DNA of 64,000 bases from Mycolicibacter engbaekii. Lineage in GTDB: Bacteria > Actinomycetota > Actinomycetes > Mycobacteriales > Mycobacteriaceae. Positions 47,893 to 57,165 of this stretch are shown here, piece by piece. The stretch covers positions 124,001-188,000 of the forward strand of contig NZ_LQOT01000024.1 in assembly GCF_002101585.1 (NCBI RefSeq), in the 5' to 3' direction. Positions within the stretch are counted from its first letter, which is position 1. Each line of letters opens with the position of its first letter. A program made the position numbers and the translations under genes. Below the pieces are notes generated by a model. That model was not told the DNA's origin. It searched no databases and was given only the letters and a program-made list of their open reading frames with translations.

Positions 47893-48705
47893 ATGGTGAA
47901 CGGTGCCCAGGACCGCTGGTCGTCCGGACTGCGGGTGCTCGGTACTGGCGGAGCCGGAACCATGCAGGCCGTCGGCGGCCTGCTGGCCATGTCGGCCGAC
48001 GCGGTGAAGTTCCTGTTCCGGCGTCCCTTCCAAGGCCGAGAACTTCTGGAACAGTCCTGGTTTGTGGCCCGGGTTTCACTGATGCCCACCGTTCTTGTCG
48101 CCATCCCGTTCACCGTCCTGGTCAGCTTCACGCTGAACATCCTGTTGCGCGAGTTGGGGGCCGCGGACCTGTCCGGAGCCGGGGCGGCGTTCGGCGCGGT
48201 CACTCAAGTCGGACCGATGGTCACCGTGTTGATCGTGGCCGGTGCCGGGGCAACGGCGATGTGCGCTGACCTGGGATCGCGCACCATCCGCGAAGAGATC
48301 GACGCCATGGAGGTGCTCGGTATCAACCCGGTTCAGCGCCTGGTGGCGCCCAGGATGCTGGCCGCGGGCATCGTCGCACTGCTGCTCAACAGCCTGGTGG
48401 TGATCATCGGGATTCTCGGCGGCTACACCTTCTCGGTCTTCATTCAGGGTGTCAACCCCGGGGCGTTCGCTGCCGGGATCACCCTGCTCACCGGGGTTCC
48501 GGAAGTGATCATCTCGTGTGTGAAGGCGGCACTGTTCGGCCTGATCGCCGGGGTGGTGGCCTGCTATCGGGGGCTGACCATCAGCGGAGGAGGGGCCAAG
48601 GCGGTGGGGAACGCCGTCAACGAGACAGTGGTGTATGCCTTCATGGCACTGTTCGTGGTGAACGTGGTGGTGACCGCCATCGGCATCCAGATGACGTCGG
48701 ACTAG
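47893..48705 (+). CDS. yrbEA: YrbE/MlaE-family ABC permease of the mce operon (YrbEA)
   Basis: YrbE proteins form the inner-membrane permease of Mce lipid importers and work with the MceG ATPase. The 270-residue protein has the MlaE signature: the conserved GPMVTVLIVAGAGATAMCAD followed by LGSRTIREEIDAMEVLGINP (the EExDAxxxxGxxP coupling helix), and five to six membrane segments. ATG 47893 is used, with GAAGGG about 11 bases upstream; GTG 47896 is an alternative. It starts the mce operon, divergent from the secreted-protein gene at 47254. Which numbered mce operon this is cannot be decided from the sequence alone. Confidence 0.93.
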   Translation: MVNGAQDRWSSGLRVLGTGGAGTMQAVGGLLAMSADAVKFLFRRPFQGRELLEQSWFVARVSLMPTVLVAIPFTVLVSFTLNILLRELGAADLSGAGAAFGAVTQVGPMVTVLIVAGAGATAMCADLGSRTIREEIDAMEVLGINPVQRLVAPRMLAAGIVALLLNSLVVIIGILGGYTFSVFIQGVNPGAFAAGITLLTGVPEVIISCVKAALFGLIAGVVACYRGLTISGGGAKAVGNAVNETVVYAFMALFVVNVVVTAIGIQMTSD

Positions 48706-48718
48706 CCGGGTTATCGCG

Positions 48719-49567
48719 ATGGCCGCAATACGCGTACTTCACCCGCAGTTGACGCGGGAGCTGACAAGACCGATCGAGGTCATCAGCCGGATAGGCGATC
48801 ACACCGCATTCTACGGGCGCGCTCTGGCCGGTGTGCCACGCGCGGCATCGACCTACCGTCATGAAGTGATCCGCCTCATTGCCGAGATCAGCATGGGCGC
48901 GGGTACTTTGGCGATGATCGGCGGGACCGTCGTCATCGTCGGGTTTCTCACGCTGGCCGCGGGCGGAACGTTGGCGGTTCAGGGCTACAGCTCGCTCGGC
49001 GACATCGGCATCGAAGCCCTGACCGGTTTTCTGGCCGCATTCATCAACGTTCGGATATCGGCGCCGGTGGTTGCCGGAATCGGCCTGGCGGCGACGTTCG
49101 GTGCCGGCGTCACGGCGCAGTTGGGTGCCATGCGGATCAACGAGGAGATCGACGCACTGGAGACCATGGGCATCCGGGCCGTCGAATACCTGGTGAGCAC
49201 ACGAATTGCGGCCGGAATGGTCGCGATCGCACCGCTGTACTCGATCGCCGTGATTCTGTCGTTCACCGCCAGCAAGCTGACCACCGTGGTGATGTTCGGA
49301 CAGTCGGCAGGCCTGTACAACCACTACTTCGCCACGTTCCTCAATCCGCAGGACCTGATGTGGTCGTTTCTGCAGGCGATCCTGATGGCGATTGCGGTAC
49401 TGCTGGTCCACACCTATTTCGGCTACTTCGCCGCGGGCGGGCCCTCGGGAGTGGGGGTGGCCGTGGGCGCAGCGGTGCGGACCTCACTGGTCGTCGTGAT
49501 CTCGGTGACACTGTTGGTGTCGCTGGCGGTCTACGGATCCAACGGCAACTTCAACCTGTCGGGCTAG
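48719..49567 (+). CDS. yrbEB: YrbE/MlaE-family ABC permease of the mce operon (YrbEB)
   Basis: This is the second permease subunit, 282 residues. It shows APVVAGIGLAATFGAGVTAQ followed by LGAMRINEEIDALETMGIRA, the same EExDA coupling motif as YrbEA, with several membrane segments (for example SMGAGTLAMIGGTVVIVGFL and the C-terminal RTSLVVVISVTLLVSLAV). It starts 14 bases after yrbEA and ends 17 bases before mceA. YrbEA and YrbEB probably form the heterodimeric channel that receives the substrate from the Mce hexamer. Confidence 0.93.
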   Translation: MAAIRVLHPQLTRELTRPIEVISRIGDHTAFYGRALAGVPRAASTYRHEVIRLIAEISMGAGTLAMIGGTVVIVGFLTLAAGGTLAVQGYSSLGDIGIEALTGFLAAFINVRISAPVVAGIGLAATFGAGVTAQLGAMRINEEIDALETMGIRAVEYLVSTRIAAGMVAIAPLYSIAVILSFTASKLTTVVMFGQSAGLYNHYFATFLNPQDLMWSFLQAILMAIAVLLVHTYFGYFAAGGPSGVGVAVGAAVRTSLVVVISVTLLVSLAVYGSNGNFNLSG

Positions 49568-49583
49568 GAACGGCACAGCACTG

Positions 49584-50777
49584 ATGGCGACGACTTCGAA
49601 GGCACGGCGAATTCTGTTGGGATTGACCACCGTGGCGGTGGCCGTTGCCACCGTCGCGGTAGCCCTGGGATTCTTCCGGGGCAGCTTCACCAAGACCGTT
49701 CCCGTCACGGTGCTGTCGCAGCGCGCCGGCCTGGTGATGGACACCGGCGCAAAGGTGAAACTGCACGGGGCCCAAGTCGGCTCGGTGAAGTCAATAGAAT
49801 CGCTACCCGATGGGCGCGCCGCGTTGCACCTCGCGATGAACCCCTCCTACCTGGACGTCATCCCCGCGAACGTGCGCGTCGGCATCGCCTCATCCACCGT
49901 GTTCGGTTCGAAGTTCGTCGACTTGGTTCCGCCGGAAGAACCCTCGGCTGACTCGCTGCGGACGGGACAGGTGCTGGATGCCGAACATGTCACGGTAGAG
50001 ATCAACTCGGTCTTCGAGCGCCTGTCCTCGGTGCTGCAGAAGATCGAACCCACCAAACTCAACGAGACCCTGGGTGCGCTGGCCACCGCATTGGACGGCC
50101 GTGGCGACCGGATCGGTCAGATGATGAGCGACCTCGATGAGTTCCTGGCGCGAACCGATTCGAGCCTGCCGGCATTGGAGCGCGAGCTCACAGTCGCACC
50201 TGCCGTGGCCGATGCCTATGCCGACGCGGCACCTGACCTGACCGCCGCCGCCGCGGCAACGACCCGGATGAGCCAGACGATTGTCAGCGAACAGCACAAC
50301 CTGGACACGCTGCTGCTCAGCGCGATCGGCCTAGCCGATACGGGCAATGACGTCGTGGGGACCAACCGTGAGGCGATCACCGATGTCATGCACCTGTTCG
50401 GCCCGACCACAGACCTCACCAATCAGTACCACGAGGCACTGACCTGTGGGTTGGGCGGCGCGGTGGAGCTCGCCAAAGCGCCGGGCACACCGGTACCCGG
50501 CGGCCTGCTCCTGCAGACCGTGGTTTTCGGTCAAGAGCGCTACCGGTATCCGCAGAACCTGCCGAAGGTCGCCGCAACGGGCGGGCCACAGTGCACCGAC
50601 CTCCCCAAGGTCGGATTCCAGAAGATCCCACCGTTCGTGATCACCGACGTCAACGCAAACCCCGCGCAATACGGCAACGAGGGGATTCTGCTGAACTCCG
50701 ACGGACTCAAGCAGCTGCTGTACGGGCCGATCGACGGACCACCACGAAACAGCGCACAGATCGGTCAGCCGGGATGA
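49584..50777 (+). CDS. mceA: MCE family protein MceA
   Basis: MceA-F proteins form the periplasm-spanning lipid-shuttling tunnel. This 397-residue member has an N-terminal signal anchor (residues about 8-29), the MCE domain with DTGAKVKLHGAQVGSV near residue 52, a long helical region (residues about 135-270), and a C-terminal tail with cysteines (LTCGLGGAVE, GGPQCTDLP). AGGAACGG precedes the ATG by about ten bases. Its stop overlaps the mceB start. Cholesterol-type substrates are plausible given the neighbouring KstD-like operon, but unproved. Confidence 0.93.
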   Translation: MATTSKARRILLGLTTVAVAVATVAVALGFFRGSFTKTVPVTVLSQRAGLVMDTGAKVKLHGAQVGSVKSIESLPDGRAALHLAMNPSYLDVIPANVRVGIASSTVFGSKFVDLVPPEEPSADSLRTGQVLDAEHVTVEINSVFERLSSVLQKIEPTKLNETLGALATALDGRGDRIGQMMSDLDEFLARTDSSLPALERELTVAPAVADAYADAAPDLTAAAAATTRMSQTIVSEQHNLDTLLLSAIGLADTGNDVVGTNREAITDVMHLFGPTTDLTNQYHEALTCGLGGAVELAKAPGTPVPGGLLLQTVVFGQERYRYPQNLPKVAATGGPQCTDLPKVGFQKIPPFVITDVNANPAQYGNEGILLNSDGLKQLLYGPIDGPPRNSAQIGQPG

Positions 50778-51805
50778 GCGGCCTCGGCAAGACGGCGGCC
50801 AAGTTCGGTGCGTTCGGTTTGACGATGGTGATGTTGACCGCTGTCATTCTCGCGATCTTCAGCCAGTACCGATCCGGCGCCACCAACGCCTACTCGGCGG
50901 TCTTCCAGGATGCCTCCAGCCTCAAGGCCGGAAATTCTGTGCGCGTCGCCGGTATTCGCGTCGGCACCGTCCGCAAGATCGCTCTGCAGCGCGACAACAC
51001 CGTCCTGGTGTCCTTCGACGCCGACGACAATGTGCGGCTGACCGAGAGCACCAAAGTCGCTGTTCGCTACCTGAATCTGGTTGGCGACCGCTACTTGGAG
51101 CTCATCGACGAGCCAGGGTCGACCAGGATCCGGCCACCGGGATCTCGCTTCGGTGTCGAACAGACTGAGCCGGCCCTGAACCTCGACCTGCTGCTGGGCG
51201 GTCTCAAGCCCGTCATCCAGGGTCTCAATCCCGACGATGTCAACTCGCTGACCAGCTCGTTGATTCAGATCCTGCAGGGACAGGGCGGTGACCTGGAGTC
51301 GTTGTTCACCAGAACATCGTCGTTCACAAACGCATTGGCCGACAACGGAAACGTTGTGGAGCAGCTCATCGCCAATCTCGACGACACCCTGGCGGTGCTG
51401 TCGGAGGACGGAAAGAAGTTCTCCGGCGCAGTTGATGGCCTCGAGCGCCTGGTGAGCGGTCTGGCCGCCGAGCGCGATCCGATCGGCACAGCGATCACGG
51501 CGCTCGACAATGGGACGGCCTCGTTGGCCGGCCTGTTGACCCAGGCCCGCTCACCGCTGTCGGGAACGGTGGATCAGCTGACCAGACTGGCCCCGCTGCT
51601 GGCGAACGAAACCGACCTGGCCAGGCTCGACCTGCTGATGCAGAAGACTCCCCAGAACTATCGCAAGCTGGTCCGTCTCGGCTCGTACGGCAGTTGGCTG
51701 AACCTCTACATCTGCGGCGTCTCGGTTCGGGTCACTGATCTGCAGGGCCGTACGGCTCACTTCCCCTGGGTCGTCCAGAACACCGGAAGGTGCGGAGAGC
51801 CCTGA
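50774..51805 (+). CDS. mceB: MCE family protein MceB
   Basis: The 343-residue product has one N-terminal membrane anchor (FGAFGLTMVMLTAVILAIFS, about residues 12-31), then the MCE domain with LKAGNSVRVAGIRVGTVRKI. A helical needle region follows (ALNLDLLLGGLKPVIQGLNP and onward), and the C-terminal segment SYGSWLNLYICGV is typical of MceB proteins. ATG 50774 overlaps the mceA stop by four bases and is the natural start although the frame is open far upstream. It is part of the six-component tunnel. Confidence 0.93.
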   Translation: MSGLGKTAAKFGAFGLTMVMLTAVILAIFSQYRSGATNAYSAVFQDASSLKAGNSVRVAGIRVGTVRKIALQRDNTVLVSFDADDNVRLTESTKVAVRYLNLVGDRYLELIDEPGSTRIRPPGSRFGVEQTEPALNLDLLLGGLKPVIQGLNPDDVNSLTSSLIQILQGQGGDLESLFTRTSSFTNALADNGNVVEQLIANLDDTLAVLSEDGKKFSGAVDGLERLVSGLAAERDPIGTAITALDNGTASLAGLLTQARSPLSGTVDQLTRLAPLLANETDLARLDLLMQKTPQNYRKLVRLGSYGSWLNLYICGVSVRVTDLQGRTAHFPWVVQNTGRCGEP

Positions 51806-52887
51806 TGTTGAAGTACCGGGAATCATCGCTTGTTCGTCTGGGATTCGTTGGTCTTGTGCTGATAGTGCTGATCATCATGGTCGGGTTGCAACCCAAGCAG
51901 CTCCTGGCGATGGCGACGTCGATCAGATACCAGGCGTTGTTCGCCGAGGCCGGCGGCCTGGCTGCCGGCAACAATGTGAAGGTGTCGGGCGTCAACGTCG
52001 GCACGGTATCCAGGGTTTCCCTCGATCACGGCAAGGCGCGGGTGAGCTTTGCCGTCGACAGTCGGGTGCGACTCGGCGTCGACACCACAGCGCACATCGG
52101 AATCGCGACGCTGCTCGGTGAGCGGGTCCTGGTCATCGAACCGCGCGGTCCCGGCAGTATCGGCGCTCTCGGCGTCATTCCGCTGACCCGTACCGCCTCG
52201 CCGTATTCGCTGACCGACGCGCTCGGGGAGTTCACCTCGAACACCGCGGCGACCGACACCGCGACCATCAACCAGTCTCTGGACACGTTGTCGGCGACCA
52301 TCGAGCGACTGGCGCCTCAACTGGCCCCCACCTTCGAAGGGGTGAGTCGGTTGTCCAAGTCGCTGAACAACCGAAACGAATCGTTGAGCGCCCTGCTTTC
52401 CTCGGCCGCCGATGTCACCGGGGTCCTGGCCGAACGCAGTGAGCAGGTGAATCGGCTGATCCTCAATGCCGACGACCTACTGGCGGTGCTGCAGGATCGT
52501 CGCCACGCGATTGTCGACCTGCTGGCCAATACCTCCGCCGTGGCACAGCAACTTTCCGGGCTCGTCGATGACAACGAGCAGGAACTGGCTCCTACGCTCA
52601 CGCAGCTCAACAAGGTCGCGGAGATGCTTGAACGCAACCGCGACAATCTGGAGAAGTCCCTCAAAGGCCTGGCCAAATACCAGCTGACGCAAGGTGAGGC
52701 CGTCAACAACGGGTTCTACTACTACGGATTTGCCTCCAACCTGCTTCCCGGGCCGGCGATCCAGCCGTTCCTCGACTACGCACTCGGATTCCGTCGCGGA
52801 GTCGACGCGGGCCAGCCACCCGACAACGCCGGTCCGCGGGCGGAATTCCCGTTCCCCTACAACGGGATTCCCGGAGGTTCGCGATGA
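51805..52887 (+). CDS. mceC: MCE family protein MceC
   Basis: The 360-residue protein starts at ATG 51805, which shares one base with the mceB stop, with GGAGAG about six bases upstream. It has an N-terminal anchor (LGFVGLVLIVLIIMVGL, about residues 11-27), the MCE domain with GLAAGNNVKVSGVNVGTVSR near residue 49, and a long heptad-rich helical segment of the tunnel (ALLSSAADVTGVLAERSEQV and TLTQLNKVAEMLERNRDNLE). The C-terminus is Pro/Gly-rich (EFPFPYNGIPGGSR), as in other MceC proteins. It is coupled to mceD by a four-base overlap. Confidence 0.93.
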   Translation: MLKYRESSLVRLGFVGLVLIVLIIMVGLQPKQLLAMATSIRYQALFAEAGGLAAGNNVKVSGVNVGTVSRVSLDHGKARVSFAVDSRVRLGVDTTAHIGIATLLGERVLVIEPRGPGSIGALGVIPLTRTASPYSLTDALGEFTSNTAATDTATINQSLDTLSATIERLAPQLAPTFEGVSRLSKSLNNRNESLSALLSSAADVTGVLAERSEQVNRLILNADDLLAVLQDRRHAIVDLLANTSAVAQQLSGLVDDNEQELAPTLTQLNKVAEMLERNRDNLEKSLKGLAKYQLTQGEAVNNGFYYYGFASNLLPGPAIQPFLDYALGFRRGVDAGQPPDNAGPRAEFPFPYNGIPGGSR

Positions 52888-54347
52888 GCGTCAGGACAGT
52901 GCTCGACAGCCGGGGAAAGAAACTGGCCGCCCTCGGTATCGCGCTGCTGATGGCCGCTGCCGTCGTGTTCGTCGGCTGTCAGAAGCTGATGGGGCCCAGG
53001 ACGATCGTCGCGTACTTCACGTCGGCAACGGCTATCTATCCCGGTGACGAGGTCCGCGTGGTGGGCGTGCGGGTAGGAACGATCAAATCCATCGAGCCGT
53101 TGGGAACTCGCACCCGGATGGTCCTCGCGGTGGACCGAGCGGTGCCCGTTCCCGCAGACGCGAAGGCGATCATCGTGGCGCCCAACCTGGTGTCGGCTCG
53201 CTATGTACAGCTGACGCCGGCCTATGAATCGAGTCCTGCGGCCAGTGGTGCCACCTTGCCCGACGGTGCCGAGATCGGCGAGGACCGGACCGCCGTACCG
53301 GTCGAGTGGGACGAGATCAAAGAGCAGCTCACCAGGCTCGCCTCCGACCTGGGCCCGTCCAGCGGCGTGTCGAGCACTTCGCTGGGACATTTCATCGACA
53401 CCACCGCCGACGCCATGGCAGGAAATGGTGACAAACTGCGCCAGACCATAACTCAGCTGGCCGATGTCGGCAGGGTTCTGGGAAAGGGGAGCGGCGACAT
53501 CGTCGGGGTGCTCACCAATCTCCAGACCTTCGTCGCCGCGCTACGTGACAGCAATACCCAAATCGTGGAGTTCCAGGGTCGCCTCGCCGATGTGACGAGC
53601 GTGATCGACGGCAGCCGCTCGGATCTGGACTCGGCCATCACCGAGCTGTCGGCCGTCGTCGGCAAGATTCAACGGTTCATCGCGGGTTCGCGTGATCAGA
53701 CCGTCGAACAGGTCGAGCGACTGGCGAATGTGACGCAGGTGCTCTCCGACAACAGCATGGTGGTCAAGAACGTGCTGCACGCGGCGCCGAATGCTTTGGT
53801 CAACGGCTACAACATCTACAACCCGGACACCGGTGGTCCCCGAGGATCGTTCGCGATGAACAATTTCGCGAATCCCGTCGCGACGATCTGTTCGGCGATC
53901 GCAGCCGTGGAGAACGTCACCGCCGAAGCGTCGGGTAAGGCCTGCGCCCAGTACTTGGGACCCGCGCTGCGGCTGATGAATTTCAACTATCTTCCGCTGC
54001 CGTTCAATGCCTACCTGGGTCCGTCCCCGAAGAACGTGATCTATTCGGATCCCGCGCTGGCTCCAGGGGGAGGGGGAACCGATCGCGGGCCGCAGGAGAT
54101 CCCGCCGGCGGTCTCGGCTTATACCGGTGTCGGCGACGTGCCCCCGCCGCCGGGGTGGACCGATCCGGCACATCCGCCGGGGGCGTACGCACCCGACGGT
54201 ATGCCCGCGCATCGGCACCCGGGCCTGTATCCGGGTGCGCCGATTCCGCCCGGGGTGGCGCCGCCAGCGGTGCCGGCCGCCTCGGATGTGACCGAGCTGC
54301 TGTTACCGCCGGGAGCCGGCCTGTCAGCCCCGGGGGGTGCGCCGTGA
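52884..54347 (+). CDS. mceD: MCE family protein MceD
   Basis: The 487-residue protein has a hydrophobic N-terminal segment ending in VVFVGCQ; Cys32 sits where a lipoprotein cysteine could be, though the residues before it do not form a normal lipobox. The MCE domain contains YPGDEVRVVGVRVGTIKSIE near residue 53. After the helical needle region comes a segment with conserved Cys (VATICSAIAAVENVT, SGKACAQYLGP) and a long Pro-rich tail (about residues 410-487), a feature of MceD proteins that may cross the outer wall. The start ATG overlaps mceC (ATGA). Confidence 0.93.
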   Translation: MSVRTVLDSRGKKLAALGIALLMAAAVVFVGCQKLMGPRTIVAYFTSATAIYPGDEVRVVGVRVGTIKSIEPLGTRTRMVLAVDRAVPVPADAKAIIVAPNLVSARYVQLTPAYESSPAASGATLPDGAEIGEDRTAVPVEWDEIKEQLTRLASDLGPSSGVSSTSLGHFIDTTADAMAGNGDKLRQTITQLADVGRVLGKGSGDIVGVLTNLQTFVAALRDSNTQIVEFQGRLADVTSVIDGSRSDLDSAITELSAVVGKIQRFIAGSRDQTVEQVERLANVTQVLSDNSMVVKNVLHAAPNALVNGYNIYNPDTGGPRGSFAMNNFANPVATICSAIAAVENVTAEASGKACAQYLGPALRLMNFNYLPLPFNAYLGPSPKNVIYSDPALAPGGGGTDRGPQEIPPAVSAYTGVGDVPPPPGWTDPAHPPGAYAPDGMPAHRHPGLYPGAPIPPGVAPPAVPAASDVTELLLPPGAGLSAPGGAP

Positions 54348-55585
54348 CGAGGATGATGTCGATCCGGAGGCTGGCAATCGCCGCCTGCTGCGCGGCCCTG
54401 ACCGCGTCGGGCTGTTCCTTCGACGGGCTCAACTCGCTGCCGCTTCCCGGCACGGTCGGAACCGGTTCCGACGCGGTGACCTACCACGTGCAGATTGCCA
54501 ACATCGGCACGTTGGAATCGAATTCACCGGTGATGGTCAGCGACGTGGTTGTCGGCGCTATTCGCCGGATGAACGTCCAGGACTGGCGGGCCGACGTCGA
54601 GATCTCGGTCCGGCCTGATGTGGTGATTCCGGAAAACGCGGTCGCAGCGGTGGGGCAGACCAGTTTGTTGGGGTCGATGCACCTCGCCTTGGACCCGCCT
54701 CTGGGCGAGGCACCCACGGGGCGGTTGGCTCCCGGTGCGACCATTGCCTTGTCCAAGTCCTCGACATACCCCTCGACCGAGCAGACTCTGTCGTCGCTGT
54801 CGGTGGTGGTCAACGGCGGTGGCCTCACTCGCATCGGCGACATCGTCCATAACTTCAACGCGGCCCTCGACGGCCGGCAAGTTCAGATCCGGGATCTGCT
54901 GACCCGGATGAACACGGTGGTCACGCTGCTGGACAGTCAGCACGACAACATCATCGCCACGATCTCGTCGCTGAACCGGATGGCGGCGACGTTCGCCGGA
55001 CAACGCGACGTACTGACCGGCGCACTGAACCGGATTCCTCCCGCCCTCGAGGTGTTGAACAAACAGCGGCCGCGACTGATCACTGCGTTGGACAAGCTGG
55101 GCGACTTCAGTGCTACCGCGAACCGACTCATCACCGACTCACAGGACGACATCGTTCGCAACCTGAAGAATCTCGAGCCGACGGTGCGCGCACTCGCCGA
55201 CATCGGGCCGGACCTGACCACCGCGATTTCTTACCTGCCCACCTACCCTTACACGCAGGAGTTTATCGACCGCGGCATCCGCGGCGACTATATGAACCAG
55301 TTCATCGTGTTCGACTTCACCATTCCCCGTATGAAGAGGGGCATATTGCTCGGAACCCGGTGGGGTGACGCGAGCACCTCACTCGTACCGGCGCCCGGGG
55401 ATCCGTGGTACTCGACCTATACGCGGGACCCGCTGCACGCACCCCTGGGACCGCCGCCGACCGAGGTGGCAAGCCTGCCGCCGCTGACGGCCGCCGACAC
55501 CGACGGTGACGCGGCCACGGACGGACCCGTCAGCTCACCACAAGACGGCCCCGTGTCGTCCCCACCGGCCCAAGGCGGAAGCTGA
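54344..55585 (+). CDS. mceE: MCE family lipoprotein MceE
   Basis: MceE is the lipoprotein member of the Mce hexamer. The 413-residue protein has a signal sequence ending LTASGC with the likely acylated Cys24; the lipobox is slightly relaxed. The MCE domain contains LESNSPVMVSDVVVGAIRRM at about residues 56-75. The helical part follows (VQIRDLLTRMNTVVTLLDSQ), then a region with PTYPYTQEFIDRGIRGDYMN and a Thr/Ser/Pro-rich tail. The GTG start overlaps the mceD stop by four bases, and the last base of its stop is the first of mceF. Confidence 0.93.
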   Translation: MTRMMSIRRLAIAACCAALTASGCSFDGLNSLPLPGTVGTGSDAVTYHVQIANIGTLESNSPVMVSDVVVGAIRRMNVQDWRADVEISVRPDVVIPENAVAAVGQTSLLGSMHLALDPPLGEAPTGRLAPGATIALSKSSTYPSTEQTLSSLSVVVNGGGLTRIGDIVHNFNAALDGRQVQIRDLLTRMNTVVTLLDSQHDNIIATISSLNRMAATFAGQRDVLTGALNRIPPALEVLNKQRPRLITALDKLGDFSATANRLITDSQDDIVRNLKNLEPTVRALADIGPDLTTAISYLPTYPYTQEFIDRGIRGDYMNQFIVFDFTIPRMKRGILLGTRWGDASTSLVPAPGDPWYSTYTRDPLHAPLGPPPTEVASLPPLTAADTDGDAATDGPVSSPQDGPVSSPPAQGGS

Positions 55586-57123
55586 TGCTGACTCGTTTCG
55601 TTCGCAGCCAACTGATCATCTTTTCCATCGCCTCGGTGATCGGCGTCAGCTCGATGGTCTTGGTCTACATGCAGGCGCCGGTCCTGCTGGGCATCGGGCG
55701 CATCTCGGTGACGCTCCAACTGCCGACGACTGGAGGCTTGTACAAGTTCTCCAACGTGACCTACCGAGGTGTAGAGGTGGGCAAGGTCACCGACGTCCGG
55801 CCAACCCGTCTCGGCGCCCACGTCTCGATGTCGTTGAAGTCCTCGCCGAGGATTCCGGCAGATCTGCAGGCGGATGTGCGAAGCGTATCGGCGGTAGGCG
55901 AGCAATACGTGGATCTGGTACCGCGCACCGATGCCGGTCCCTACCTCGAAAACGGTTCCACCATAACCGCTGACAACGTGTCGCTGCCGAAGCCGGTTGG
56001 CCCGATGCTCGATCAGATGAGCGAGTTGGTGACCAGCATCCCCACCGGCAAGCTGGGGGCCTTACTCGACGAATCGTTCAAGGCGCTCAATGGAACAGGT
56101 AACGATCTCGGCTCTCTGTTCGAGTCATCGAGCGAGCTGGCCGCCCGGCTCAATGGAGCCGCCGACCGTACGCGCGGCCTGATCGACGACAGTCGGCCGC
56201 TGTTGGAGGGTCAGGCAGACAGCGTTGACGCGATCCGAACCTGGGCGCGCAGCCTGGCCGGCATCACCCGACAGGTGGATGCTCGCGACTCGGAGATCCG
56301 GACCATCCTTCGCGCCGGATCTGGCGCCGCGGACGAGGCGTCCCGCCTGTTGTCCGAGATCAAGCCGACACTGCCGCTGCTGTTGGCCAATCTCACCACA
56401 GTCGGCCAGATCGGCCTCGTCTACCACCGATCCATCGAGCAGCTGCTGGTGCTGTTGCCACCGTATTTGGCCGCCACCCAGTCCTACGGGTCTTCTCTGA
56501 ACAATCCGACGGGGATGGCGCTTTCGGAGTTCAGCCTTACTCTCGGCGACCCGCCCGCATGCACGGTGGGGTTCTTGCCGCCGTCGTCATGGCGGTCCCC
56601 GGCGGACCTGAGCGATGTGGATACGCCGGACGGCTTGTACTGCAAACTGCCGCAGGATTCTGCCATCGGGGTTCGCGGTGCAAGAAACTTTCCGTGCATG
56701 GATCAGCCCGGAAAGCGCGCGCCGACGGTCGAGATCTGTGAGAGCGACCAGCCTTTCGAGCCGCTGGCCATGCGCCAGCATGTTACCGGCCCCTATCCGA
56801 TCGACCCTGCACTGATCGCTCAGGGTGTTCCGCCGGATGATCGGATCACCTTCGGGGACCAAATCTTCGGCCCCGCCGAGAACCCGGCTCCGGGGGCCGC
56901 CGAGGGTGATCCGGCGTCGCCGGAGGTAAAGGCGTCGCCTCCTGAGGGATCCGCCGCTGTTGCGCCGAGTGGCTATGCCGCGGGCACCGCCGGCCCCTCG
57001 GTGGCATTTGCCACCTACAACCCCCGGACCGGACAGTACGCGGCGCCCGACGGCAAGGTGTACAGCCAATCGGACCTGGTGCGTCCGGCGCCGCGGAGTT
57101 GGGAAGACATGCTCCCGAAATGA
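55585..57123 (+). CDS. mceF: MCE family protein MceF
   Basis: This is the last of the six Mce subunits, 512 residues. The N-terminal anchor (LIIFSIASVIGVSSMVLVYM) is followed by the MCE domain with YKFSNVTYRGVEVGKVTDVR near residue 53. The helical needle includes ALLDESFKALNGTGNDLGSL. The long C-terminal half has cysteine-containing segments (DPPACTVGFLPPSSWRSPAD, GLYCKLP, FPCMDQP, VEICESD) and a disordered Pro/Ala end (SWEDMLPK). It shares one base with the mceE stop. A convergent secreted-protein gene follows after 42 bp. Confidence 0.93.
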   Translation: MLTRFVRSQLIIFSIASVIGVSSMVLVYMQAPVLLGIGRISVTLQLPTTGGLYKFSNVTYRGVEVGKVTDVRPTRLGAHVSMSLKSSPRIPADLQADVRSVSAVGEQYVDLVPRTDAGPYLENGSTITADNVSLPKPVGPMLDQMSELVTSIPTGKLGALLDESFKALNGTGNDLGSLFESSSELAARLNGAADRTRGLIDDSRPLLEGQADSVDAIRTWARSLAGITRQVDARDSEIRTILRAGSGAADEASRLLSEIKPTLPLLLANLTTVGQIGLVYHRSIEQLLVLLPPYLAATQSYGSSLNNPTGMALSEFSLTLGDPPACTVGFLPPSSWRSPADLSDVDTPDGLYCKLPQDSAIGVRGARNFPCMDQPGKRAPTVEICESDQPFEPLAMRQHVTGPYPIDPALIAQGVPPDDRITFGDQIFGPAENPAPGAAEGDPASPEVKASPPEGSAAVAPSGYAAGTAGPSVAFATYNPRTGQYAAPDGKVYSQSDLVRPAPRSWEDMLPK

Positions 57124-57165
57124 GCGCCCGTCCGCAACGGACAGAGGATCATCAGATCCGCCGAT